A stretch of DNA of 64,000 nt. It comes from Polytrichum commune (lineage: Eukaryota > Streptophyta > Polytrichopsida > Polytrichales > Polytrichaceae). Below the pieces are notes generated by a model. The model saw only the letters and a list, made by a program, of their open reading frames with translations, searched no databases and was not told the origin of the DNA. Location: assembly GCA_950295325.1 (NCBI GenBank), contig OX485805.1:2418501-2482500 (forward strand). Direction: 5' to 3'. Every line of letters begins with the position of its first letter. The first letter of the stretch is position 1. The translations under genes were made by a program, and so were the position numbers. Shown in pieces: positions 35,924 through 47,214 of this stretch.

Positions 35924-36879
35924 ATGAAATGTGAAGGATGTAAACATTTATTTTGAAGTTTCTGAAGTGGACTATGGAACCTTTATATTAAAAGCATTCA
36001 TCCCATTGAAAGACTCGTCTTTCTGGTGTCTGTTCTTGACGACAAGCCTTGCCATGCATATACCACCCAAATGTAGACATGCCTGCATATTCCTAGGATG
36101 TTTCTTTGACGAGAAAATATCAATCAGTATCTTGTATTCTGTGTCATGCTTTTATGAAGAAGCACAAATCCACAGCATTCATGAAGGTGGCTGGGGTAAT
36201 ACTCCTGGGAGTTAACACAGAAGGTACAGAAATTGTAATGAGTGGTAAGGAGTGCAATTTCCAGCTTTACCTTGTTACCTGGAAGTTCAGGATGTGAAGC
36301 TCCTCTCATAAAGAGCTGCAATGACATTTCAAAACAAAGCAAGTGCAATTTAATGCCTGTTCAAAGGGACGGGTGTCATCACCCAACTTTACATCAATAG
36401 CTCTCGTATTTCATAATTGCTGTCAATATATAGAACTTGAGGTTGCTGCACGCATAGCTACGTACTCCTAGCTAAGAATTTTACAGAGGGCCCAGTTTCC
36501 TTGAGGCTGGAGAGCTTCCACTCCAGATGAGAAAGCTAGATACTGCAAGCCAAGCTAATAAATGAATCAACTGTTGGGTTGTACCCCGAGTACCATTCTG
36601 GATGTATTTGAACCAAAAGAAGATGAACCTGTGACACCACCAAAGCTTTGCTTTGGTCGTTGCAAGCCTTCATTGCATGGAGATCCATACAACACAGCAA
36701 AGGTCTGCCATGAATGTACCTTGTTATGAACTTATTGAGGAAGGGGATGGCCTCATGCATTAGAGACTTCCAAGGGAATTTCTTGATTCTATAGTATTCA
36801 TTACAACTATCATATCTGACGGGTAAAAAGATAAAAATGGTACTACGAATCATAGCGGCCTAGAGCTCACATTTACAAT
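35924..36879. other. Intergenic stretch between convergent genes
   Basis: This is the space between the DUF1475 gene (plus) and the 3' end of the fatty acyl reductase gene (minus). Open frames are short and unrecognised. The part nearest 36879 is probably 3' untranslated sequence of the reductase. Confidence 0.4.
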
Positions 36880-39800
36880 CTAGTTCTTCGTTCCCCGTCC
36901 TTTCAGGACATACTGGCGCAATCCAGGAATGTGTACATTGTAGAGATAATCTGCCCAGTCAATTGATCGGACATTGAACCCAAATCTTTCAAGCTCTTCC
37001 ACTGACAGCTCTTTTGCAAGGGATTCTGTATTCTCTACATCAAACCTGCACAGAACATTCAGAGCAAATTACCACAAGTCAGAACATGGTCCACACAAAC
37101 TGGTCCATTGAATTCTAAGAACTTATCGCCTTAGAGGAACTGCCAAAGAAGGTTTGCATAGAAACCTGTAGACTTTTGACCCTCCCCTACACAAGCACTA
37201 GAAAACCACCTCAAACAAAAAAACTAATGTTGCGCAGTTCAATGTTTGCTATTAGCATCTGTCATAGGCGATTGTCAAGCTGTTCATGGTGTACATGGAA
37301 GATTATTACAAATTAGAACGCACTTCAGCTTGTCATTAAGTGTGTTGTGTCGAGTAGAGAAGAGCACCACTGCACAGAAAAGGTTCCCTCTACTGGATCC
37401 AGTTGACCACGTTTGATTTGTTGCGTTGCAACAAGGTCTTCCCCTAGACCGTGATTACCTTACAAGGATGCCCTTAGTCTCAAGGTGATTATCCCTAAAA
37501 CAATGCATACTGGAAGCCCTAGACAGGTATTGAATACTTTAAAGATCCCATTCATGTCAAGCTAACCATGGTTCAATTTCAGGGAAATTCCAGTTCTGAA
37601 ACCGTAAGAGCAACGTCCGAGGTGATGATTTGCACCTGCCAGCGTAGAAGGTGTAAGGCCTGTAAATGTTGGCCAAGTACTTGAACTGCTCCAGTGTCCT
37701 CTGAAGGATGAGGTTCCGCTTGGCAGATTTCTTGCCCTTCCTCATCCATGGTAGGACTGCAGACATCTGCATGCGGACATCAATTTTTCATCATGTGCTC
37801 TAGTGGCAAAATCAGAATATGATCGGAAATTCTTAACAAACAAGATAAAGGCATCTTTAAGATCCAAATTGCATTACAGACTCTTTTTATTAACTTCCTA
37901 AGTTCACCTGCAAGTCTACAGTTGGTTGTCTTGTAATTTAGAAAGTGTTCACATATATACTTAACACACATAAAATTCGTCCATTCTGATGTTACGAGTG
38001 ATCAAGCATATCAAGAAAGACTTCAAAGCCTATTCAGCTATAAATTATTGCATTTATTCTATTGATTCCATCGAAAGCGCACTTTCGCTTCACCTTTGCA
38101 GCTGATGAATATAGTTACAGACATTTCAATAATTTGATTACCTGTAGTGGGAGTTGGTACTTGAACCACATGTACAGTGAGAAAGCAATCATATTTTCTA
38201 CAAATTTCATGCGCTGCACTCTGATTGGATTGCCAGCCCTGTCCAACATTGGATCTTTTGTAAACAGGTCCAGGGCTACGTCTGCTAGAATATTGAACGT
38301 CATTGGATTCACCACTGATGATGCCACTTGATATACTTGCAGGCCTGGTTTATGAGCATGCTTTGCCATAGCCGCCAGTAGTGTATTTACCACCATATCA
38401 GCTGGGATCTGGTCAGAAGTTGGATCCTTGATCAGTTTCTTCCAATTCAGATTCGAGAATAATCTTGATTGAAAGCGTATTGCATTATTAGGAAGTGGAT
38501 TGCACAAATATATGGAGAATTGTTGACGGACAGATTTATGCAACTGCAGATTTACACAGGTTTGCAACTGCTTCGGGAGTAGATCCCCAAAGGCTCATTG
38601 AGTAGGAGGAAAAGCAGGCAAAAATATTAATCTGATGAATATCCAGCCACCTTATTGTTAGATGCCATTTGGAAGGAATATACTGCATTTTGATGAGAGA
38701 GTTCGTAGTCTATGGCAAACTGTAGTGCATTTGAGTAAGATTCTAACCACATCCAAGACACCTTGAGGATCGGCAAGGAAACCGGTCATTTGTCCTTTCC
38801 CATATGCCAGCACTATGGGGTCCATCATCCTGCACAATTAGAAGCCACAAGACAACACCAGTATCCTCATTATTTTCCAAGAGTTCCAAAGTAGTGAAGA
38901 ACCTCACAGCCTTATTTAAGGTACAGAGATCTGTAGATGATTTATGAAGGTGATGGGAAAATTTCACAAAATGACATACCGAATGCCTTCCATCCAGCCA
39001 GGAAAAGGTTCAGCAAGGGTGCTCTCTACGACACTTGGCCGTAACACCACCATTGGAATATCTTCACGTTGAGCGTTCAAGAGCATTTCTCCCAGAGCTT
39101 TGGAAAAAACATAGGTATCTTGCCATCCAAAGAGTTGTGCTCTGAAATTTTGACAAGGATATAGGTTAAAAGTTGCGTTCTTATCTTTGAAGATTTTGAA
39201 ATCTTAACAGCGAGGGCCCAAAATTTGAGGGTTTAGATTTCTTGGTCAGCTGAATAAAGACATGACACAGTACAAGAAGCCTGTCCTTACTTTCTGCCAA
39301 AACTTGGAGCTCTTTTTGTAGGAGAGTTCAATCAAAGCACACAATGTCAAATTTTCTATGAAAGAATCCGACATGTATACCTTGTCATGCCCAGATCGAC
39401 CATCTTTTTGTCGATGAACTGCTTCTGCTCGTCGCTCGACGAGCTGGACTGACGAGCCTCTGCTTCGGCTTCCCGAAGTGTTCTTGCTGACAACTCAAGC
39501 TCGGATACCACATTAAGTTCTGGAATAATATGATCTTTCTGCATCTCCTTTGTAATGCTGTCGCCCATTTTGAAGGGCTTCTCTGAGGTACGTCCCTGCC
39601 TCTGGCCATTAACAAATGCTGCAAAACGCAAACCAACACACATAAGCCACACTTCACACTTGGATGTGAGACTCTGGATTGGAGAAATTCACAGATTGAA
39701 TGGAAAACTAACTCCTGATTTTGAGGTGATTGTAATGCAATGATAAGGTCATAACGGGGTCCTAACAATGATGAACATCCAAGTTTCTGCGATGGCCGAG

Positions 39801-41943
39801 GGGTGTTCAAATAACTCAGAATTCCAAATGATGGACTTGTAAGCACAAACACCAAGGTCTGTATTAGAATACTAAGTAGATCAAAATGAATACATGCTTT
39901 GAAGCTAGAAACAAAGTATAGTTCCGTACCAGTAGACACATGCAAAAAGAGCTGAAGGTTGGGGCAGCGCTTGGCGAAATCAAGCACTCTTCTCGGGCCT
40001 TGTGTATTAATGTTCAGTGCAACATCATACCTGCACAATTGCACAGCCACCTTCACATCGTTTCTTCAAGCGGTAGAAGGAAATACTTTACAATTAGTAA
40101 GATGTGCAAGAGTATGGAGTGAGTCTGAATGAGTGCTGTACGCCCTAATGACTTACAGACCGGATCAGACGTATGGCCACATTGGATCTAGAAGTGCAGA
40201 ACTAAAAAAAACGCCCTCTGACATTGAACACATTACTGAACACGTTCTCAGCAGATTAGCCATGATAGTTGACTTAACATCACATAACCTACTATACCTC
40301 TCATCAAAGGTGGTTGTTGCAGCCGAGTTGACAACAACATCTACTTTCTTCGAGAGTTCCAAAGCCAAATCACTGTTAATCCCAAGCCCGTCGGTGGAAA
40401 TAGTCCCACTGACGGCTGTGAGCTTCTTCGTCATGAACTCCTCGTAATCCTTTCCATGGATAGATCTAAGCACCTTAAATAACTGGGAGTCAAATACCTA
40501 CAGAAAACATAGAATTGCGTCAGAGAAACATTGATGATGAAGAACATGACTATCCTGTCTACTTCATTGGACACCCGATAATATTATATACAGAAACATC
40601 GCTGCAAACGTATGAGTGGCAGAGTATCAAGGTACTTGGCAGTAGCCCCAACAACCTAGAGTGATTCTTAAGAGGGATATGTATAACCTATAAACTCCTT
40701 ACATTTTTCTTCAGTCGATCATCGGCTGACAACCCCTTCTGCGGTTGAATGACGAGATACAGCTGCCCGACGTCAGGTTGCACTCTTAGAATTTTCTCCA
40801 CCATCACTGTTTGCAAGAAACAAACATATATTAATCTGGATCTCTGAAACGCTACGCATGATATTCTGATAAATGATATTCCAAAGCGCTTACATGCAAG
40901 ATCAAGTTGCAGCCACAATAAATATAAACCTTGTCATGACGACTTTTACAATTCCAAGACCAAAAGAAATAGGGGAAAAATGCATTATCCTGGTGCGACG
41001 TACCCTTAGCCAGGAAGCCAGTTGCTCCAGTAACTAGGATATGCTTTCCCTTTAGGAATTTCAGAATGCCAAGACCATTGCTACCTTCAGAACTTTCACG
41101 CTGGCCTGCAGCGACATCATCAGCAGTGCTTTGGCGATTCTGCTCTATGATCTCGACGAAGGAACTGTCAAGTGAAACTAGGGAATCATCAATCAAGCGC
41201 ATCGGCACTACTGTAGTGCCATTCTCACGGGGTCTGTTCAATTCCGGTAAAACAGAGGCAGAGCCGTTCGCAAGAGACAGTCTAGACGTCCCGTTGACAG
41301 TTCCATTTACCGGAAGATCAGTGACTACTAGAGACCCATTGGCATGAACTTCATTCTTCTCTGGATTTGTGATGCTTGCCACAGAAAATGGAGCTCCGTT
41401 GACAGTCACATTTGAAGATCGAGCTTGAGGTGTAATAACATTGGCGATGTATCCATTCGTCGAGCCATTTCCTAGAGCTCTTTTTGCAGTTGCTCCATTG
41501 GCGGATCCATTAACAACAGCCTTGTAATTAGTCGCATCTCCACCCTGAGCCTCATGTGCAGACTGATCTCCATGCACTGCCTCATTGACAATGGCGTCCT
41601 CAGTAACAATGGAAAAACCGTTCCCGTTGCTAGTGGAGTGGACACCATTGACAGCCTTCCTCAAATCTGAATCAGGCTTGGTCTTGCTGGAAATCGTATC
41701 CTCAACACCTGCTGCAGCTTCACAGCGAAAATCAAGACTCCAAACCTGACCTCCTCGGTTGACACCGCCAAATCGCTTCGAGGAAGCGAAGGTTTTACGT
41801 CTGCTTGATAGAGATAGAGACACAGGTTCACCTCCCAAAGCTGCAAACTCCAACCCTGCCGGTTGCAACTGCGGCTTTAATTGGCCAGTTGTAGGAGACG
41901 AAATTTTCAATGCCGGTCCAGTAGCATGGCAGACTGCCTCCAT
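36880..41943 (-). CDS. MS2: MS2-type fatty acyl reductase, plastid-targeted, complete
   Basis: The family reduces fatty acyl-ACP or acyl-CoA to fatty alcohols; MS2/FAR2 supplies sporopollenin for spore and pollen walls. Minus-strand exons are 41943-41004, 40806-40703, 40497-40298, 40030-39930, 39618-39381, 39141-38980, 38829-38748, 38408-38142, 37766-37636 and 37045-36880. They total 2391 bases in a single frame (796 residues). The NADPH-binding motif TGATGFLAK is at 305-313 and the catalytic Tyr-x-x-x-Lys (YVFSK) is at 538-542. VVNSAATTTFDERYDVALNI and PFPGWMEG are typical, and the C-terminal sterile domain ends DYLYNVHIPGLRQYVLKGR. Compared with about 616 residues in Arabidopsis MS2, the extra length is N-terminal. 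A Ser/Arg-rich transit-like leader (1-75) is followed by a linker with a dozen Asn-Gly pairs (about 99-242). Introns look free of recent transposons. Confidence 0.96.
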
Positions 41944-42107
41944 CGTAGATAAAATTACAGGTCAATCAGGAGCCGCCACAATACGCTTCTCTAAATGCAG
42001 GAAAATTCCTAAGTCCACTCGCTCCGCGCTAAGAGGCCCGCGCAATATGAAGTCGGTTACTCTCCCGCGATGACGATGGCAGGGGATTCCTCAGGCACCT
42101 CAGGACG

Positions 42108-42122
42108 CATATATAATATACT
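42108..42122 (-). promoter_or_regulatory. Candidate TATA box of the fatty acyl reductase gene
   Basis: The minus strand reads GTATATTATATATGC about 165 bases upstream of the start codon, a plausible TATA position with a leader of about 130 bases. The sequence between it and the ATG is GC-rich. Confidence 0.4.
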
Positions 42123-43500
42123 GATGTGATAATAATGTTACGGGACTACTCCAACAAAAGGCTACTTAATAATGATAATGCTCAATGTTAAGATATGGAA
42201 TACTGCATTGAGCTGGAAGTCTAATGCAGTTGGCGGCTTTGAGGCCTCTAGAGGATCAGTATTTCTATGTTCCAATGCCAACAGCCGTCAAAGACTTAAT
42301 GCTTGGCCAAGGTCGAGGATGCCACCCGCTCAACCTCCACATGCTCTACTTGCACCTGTACGTGTACCAAACAGAGAGATGAGTGCTGATCGCGTGTGGA
42401 GGATGAGGACTCGATTTGTACGCCAGAATATCTTTATCTTCGAAGTTACTGAGAAGAGCCTCTTAACCTATGGCGACTATGGAAACAACACATTGCAACG
42501 TAGAGATCTATCTGGACACTCACGCAGCATTAAGGTGAAGAGGATCATACCACGGCGGTAAATGCATCAGGTTCTACTGAACAATAAGAAGACATTCAGT
42601 AATAATGCTCCCAATGAATAATGGCTTCAGAGCAGAACATTGCCTTGAAAGATCGCCTTGTCAGCAGCGCAACTTACTATGCAGACTTCCCCTCGTGCAG
42701 ACTTCGATCTTGTATATTGTTGGCTTACTACTCACACATTTGGATGTGTCCACTGACCAGCAGCCGAGTCTTATCACCTTCCGGCTGTCACAATCCACCA
42801 ACGCCACGAGAACTTCACCCCTCGTCAAACACCTTCAACCGTTGAGGTCCAGCCGGCCTCACCGAGTTCTCCACGCAACCATGACGCTGAGAATGGAGCT
42901 GCAACCACCTTGACTCTCGCTTTACGACTTCCGCTACAGCGCTTACCTACAGCCTTTACCTACAGCGGCCGTAGTCCTGTCTCATCGACTTCCAACTCTC
43001 CGCGGCCTCCCTCTTTCCTGTGCCGATAGGGGACGCCAAATATTCCTCGTCTCTCCGCATTTACCACTCACAGACAGTAGTGGTTGCTGCAGCCAGCTGC
43101 TACGACCGCCCTAGTTCGCTCGCTTTTGATGCACACTGTCAACAACCCCAGCTGCCTGCCTGCTCGCCGTCGCTCACCACACACTAGTGCCATTCAGCCC
43201 GCCTGCGCCATCAATGCCGGCCCCGCCCCTCTGCTGCATGCGTTGTTGGCACTTTATCCCCGTACCCTATCTATCGCTGAACCAAGTTCATCGAGTCATA
43301 GTGTCTGTCCTCCACCACAGCCCTCGCCATCGCCTCCCCCGAGTGCATGCTTTTCCTCCCACCCTCATGCGCTCATTACGTAACCTACATGGCAACAATA
43401 ACAACAACGGCAAAGTTGCTGTGGCGATGGCGGACCTTCTTTCACCGAGCCTGGTGCGCTCACTAACGCCTAATAACTCAAACCAGCTTAGCCCCAAACC
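42123..43500. other. GC-rich stretch upstream of the reductase, no gene assigned
   Basis: Several overlapping frames on both strands stay open because the sequence is C-rich. The translated products are Pro/Ser/His-rich without recognisable domains. It could be promoter-distal sequence or an old GC-rich repeat. Confidence 0.4.
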
Positions 43501-43504
43501 CGCG

Positions 43505-43690
43505 GGTTAGGTTGGCGAACTAGATTTGCTTACGTGGCAACTAGTTGAACAGCTTCACTAGCCACGTGTCCGGCCATGGCTTCCGAAGTTCTTTATGTGC
43601 GTTAAGTTAGAGCTTCTTCTTCCACCACGCCACCAAAGCGACGGTAGCTAGAGGGGCTTGTGGAGTATTATATGGAGAGGCCTTAAGACC
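43505..43690 (+). repeat. Dispersed GC-rich repeat, family K copy 1
   Basis: TTGCTTACGTGGC followed by CCACGTGTCCGGCCATGG matches the arrangement at 45290-45480. Confidence 0.45.
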
Positions 43691-43994
43691 ACCACCGTCA
43701 CAACATCAATTGCCACTCTATGTGTAATCTGAAAATGTGTAAGGCAATAAATGGGCGTGTGTCCATAACATAAAATCAATAAAGTAAGCATGTATGGTTC
43801 AATGGAACCCATGAAGTGTCATGAAAAGAATATTCTTTCAACACTACACTACAAGAGGTTTGGTTGGGGTAACGGAGCTACTATATTTCAAACAAGATAG
43901 AGTCTCCCCCCTCATGTAGAAGCCCCAAAATCTACATGGGATGTTGCGGTGATCGTTATGCCTCTATAGTAGTAGTGTTGGATGGGCTTGTTTT

Positions 43995-44370
43995 AGGATG
44001 GGTGGAGATGCATGAGCAGGCCTAGTTTGATTACTCATCTTAAACGGACACCCGACAACGCCTATTATTTGAGTGATGTGTGGTTAGGCGTGGATTAAAG
44101 AACGAACACCAAACGGACATGTGGTTAAAAGGCATGGACTATGTGCTCAAAATTTGTTACTTGTTCTGATTTTGGTAGGCAAGAGAGCCTTGATGATCAT
44201 TTAATGAGAAAAAAAACATTAAAAATTTGATAACGAATCAAATATTCATATGGGTTTTCAAAAATTATGAGGAAAATAGTTACGATTAAGATGTACTAAT
44301 CATCTTGCACTAATTACTTGTTTCATATCCTAAGAGAAGTGGTTGCAAATCTAAGGGCGTGTGTACACAA
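43995..44370 (-). repeat. MITE family A, copy 7, inverted orientation
   Basis: The order ATTTGAGTGATGTGTGGTTA, GGACTATGTGCTCAAAAT, GATAACGAATCAAATATTC and CATATGGGTTTTCA is the family interior read in reverse. The TIRs are decayed, so both ends are approximate. Confidence 0.55.
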
Positions 44371-44676
44371 AAGCCCAATATTAGGGCCATGGCTCTTGAG
44401 AATCCTTGAACTATCATTGGTTGAGAGTGTTACGGGCCCTCACTTTAGGTTTCATGAGGGCAAGTTTTGACTCACTAGATGGTTTCATAGATTAGTTGAC
44501 GAAAAATCTACATGGAATCCCACATGGCAACAAGTATGAATAATGTTGACGGGGGTTGTTGGGGGATTCGTCATGACAACTCTTGAAAGTAAGCTGGACA
44601 AAACGTGCGGCGGGAATTTGGGTTTACACTAAGAGCTTGTGACCTCCAAATGAGCACACTACATTTGACTTAAATT

Positions 44677-44854
44677 AGTGTCACTTACTATTTGGACTTA
44701 CACAATGTCATATATTTCTACTATTGATGCTTTTTTTATACCAAGTAAAATTGTTAATGTTATGAAATTCCCAAACAACCAATTTAACATCTATTGGTAA
44801 AATATAAGATATACAGTTAATAGATATAGCATTGTATAATTCCAAACGAGTGAC
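44677..44854. repeat. Short MITE, family F copy 2
   Basis: AGTGTCACTTACTATTTGGA on the left pairs with TTCCAAACGAGTGAC on the right, with inner AATGTCATA and TAGCATTGTA. It is 178 bp long and related to 61591-61773. Confidence 0.6.
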
Positions 44855-45055
44855 CATGGAGACTTTTGGACATAATCGATTGAGATCCTAGTGTTTTCAA
44901 GTCCAGCCGGTTAAATATTGACATCCTTCCGTTTTTATTTAATGATTTTACGTATATTCCACATATTCTTCTAAAGTGATCGGTAATTATCCTAAAGTCT
45001 TGAACTTCAACCGATTCATCTGTAACTAACCGCCAGTTTTCCCCGATCATTGTTC
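44855..45055 (+). repeat. Dispersed MITE, family B, diverged copy 1
   Basis: GATTGAGATCCTAGTGTTTT, TCTTGAACTTCAACCGATTC and GTTTTCCCCGATCATT match the copy at 45849-46071. The left TIR is decayed. Confidence 0.55.
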
Positions 45056-45289
45056 CAAACAGTCATGGACACTAAATATCGCATTCAGTGCATTGTTGTA
45101 TTCAAAAAATAATTGGGCTATAGTGCATGGACTTCTCTATACTCTCACCCAAAAAGCCCATGCACTAACAATGCCTTTAGTGCAAACATGCCCTAAATGT
45201 GTCCGTTTAAGACCCGCTTGCCTTAAGAAGCTTATTAGTGTCACCGTGACCCAAGGGAAAAAGGTCAGTTGATAGCCTACCGGACGAGG

Positions 45290-45480
45290 TTAGTCAGACC
45301 CCGGGGGGGGTTGACTAACAGAATATGCTTACGTGGCGGACTGCGGAGTTGCCATGTGTCCGGGCCCTGGTTAAGAAAGTTGTTTATTGTGGTTAGCGCT
45401 GCCAACTCCGCCTCCCCCGCCTTTATGTGGCATGTGCCAAGGCGACGACGATCTCCACTACATGGACTGTACTTGGGGGC
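45290..45480 (+). repeat. Dispersed GC-rich repeat, family K copy 2
   Basis: ATGCTTACGTGGC followed by GCCATGTGTCCGGGCCCTGG parallels 43505-43690. An eight-G run precedes it. Confidence 0.4.
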
Positions 45481-45804
45481 CTCGTATCTACACACGTCCC
45501 TAGATCTCGGGGGCGGCCCCCCCCCCCTTTCTCCAGCCCCACTTATTAAACTGATGGGAGCGGTGGTGTCATTAGTACCTATCTCCGACATCCCTACCTA
45601 TAACCATTCAATGCATGGATACATTTGAAAGTTACTTAATTAGGTTTGTGCAATGCTGATGAGTCCCCCCACTTATTAAAACCCCACCCATTAGTTCTTG
45701 AAGGAGCCTAGGGGGGTACTAGGTAGAGAGCATTTTCAATGACGTTTGGTGTCATTGAATGCTGTCATTTGCAAGCTACTTTCCTTCCCGGAACGTTGTT
45801 TAAA

Positions 45805-46470
45805 GCGACGTCACGGGGCATATAAAATCGGTGAAGAAACGTAGTCGGTGATCGGGGAGATTTTTGGGCATTATCGGTTGAGATCCTAGTGTTTGCAAGG
45901 TCCAACCGGTTGCATGTTGTTGGCATACTCCGGTTTTTCTTTATTAAATTGGGGTATATATATATATTTCTTTAAAATGATTGGTAATTTGCTTGAAGTC
46001 TTGCACTTCAGCTGGTTATTTCTCAAACTCAACCGGTTCATTTGTATCTAACTGCCGATTCTCCCCGATCATTGAACGTGATGTATAGTGGATCGGTTTC
46101 ATCATCGGAGCCTCTGTGTTTGATTGGTAAGTGGTTCGGTGAGGATCACAGAGCAAACATCATAAAGACATGTGTTTAAAAGAGATTGTACTGCGTCTTT
46201 CAATATCAATAACTACTCTACGCTCAATAGTGAACATAATTGGGAACATTGTGTAAAGAGACGTCACGGGGCATTATCGGTGAAGAAACGTAATGTACAG
46301 TACATCGGTTTCTTAATCGGACCCCCTATGTTTGATTAGTATTGGTTCAGTGAGGATCAAAGAGCAAACATCATAAAGACACGTGTTTAAAAGAGATCGG
46401 GTTATGGTTTCAAATATCAATAACCACTCTAGTACACTTGAAAGTGAACACAATCAGAAGGACTTATGTA
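45805..46470. repeat. Local tandem duplication containing family L repeats in reverse
   Basis: GACGTCACGGGGCAT and GGTGAAGAAACGTA occur near 45810 and 46260. AGCAAACATCATAAAGACA and TGTTTAAAAGAGAT occur near 46150 and 46365. The first unit is longer because of the family B insertion at 45849-46071. Confidence 0.65.
45849..46071 (+). repeat. MITE family B, best copy
   Basis: The terminal inverted repeat is TGATCGGGGAGA and the element is 223 bp. It interrupts the first of two tandem copies of a local repeat; the second copy (around 46257-46300) gives an approximate empty site (CACGGGGCAT, ATCGGTGAAGAAACGTA). Confidence 0.7.
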
Positions 46471-46659
46471 TCCAATTGAGAAATCAACAAACACACACTT
46501 CTAATAAGCATGACTAAATCAAGGGAGGGCCGATTTTCAATCCGGTTTTTGTAGATGTTTTGTCGTAGATTTGCTAATACAACACATGCTTTTGTTGTGT
46601 AGATATGATCGGTAGAAGTTGGAGAACATGAAAAATGAACCAAACAACACCCACATATA

Positions 46660-46850
46660 CCTTAGTGGTTCCAAGTCCAATTGGATACATGTTGACATCT
46701 TCTAGTTTTCCTCTATTTATATGAGGTATATTCTTTAGATTCCTCTAAAATGACTGGTAAATTTTCCTGAAGTCTTCACCTTCAAGCGGTTCTTTCTCAA
46801 ACTCAACCAGGTCATCTGTAACTAGCGATTAGTTCTCCCTGTTCATTGTG
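46660..46850 (+). repeat. Dispersed MITE, family B, diverged copy 3
   Basis: GTTGACATCTTCTAGTTTTC, TCTTTCTCAAACTCAACCAG and TAGTTCTCCCTGTTCATTG follow the family B order. Confidence 0.5.
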
Positions 46851-47214
46851 ATCAAATTTCGCATACAGTAGTAGAAAACATAACAAGCTCATGTTTAGAT
46901 GTTTCAAACAATCACTGATGACATAAAACTTATTTATTCTTATGAGAAACTTGGTATGATTTAAAGCTAGAATCGTAGATACCGTAGAGTGGTGTGGTCA
47001 AATTAATACGATGGGATTATGATCTTGAAAGTGTGGTAGAACTATCACATTCTCTTGGGAAATGTGATGATTTCGTGAGCTTTAGAAGAGAAATGGACAT
47101 GGAGTTATGTAAATCGGTTGATGTTTAGATAGGGCAAACACTAAACAGGTGGAACGAAATTTATCAATAGAGAAAGTTCAAAAGTTTGAATGACGGCTAG
47201 GTGTGTCTGTTATC

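Noticed and set aside
43084-43510. Pro/Ser-rich open frames of about 100 codons upstream of the reductase
   Set aside because: They overlap in several frames on both strands, have no domain and follow from GC-rich composition.
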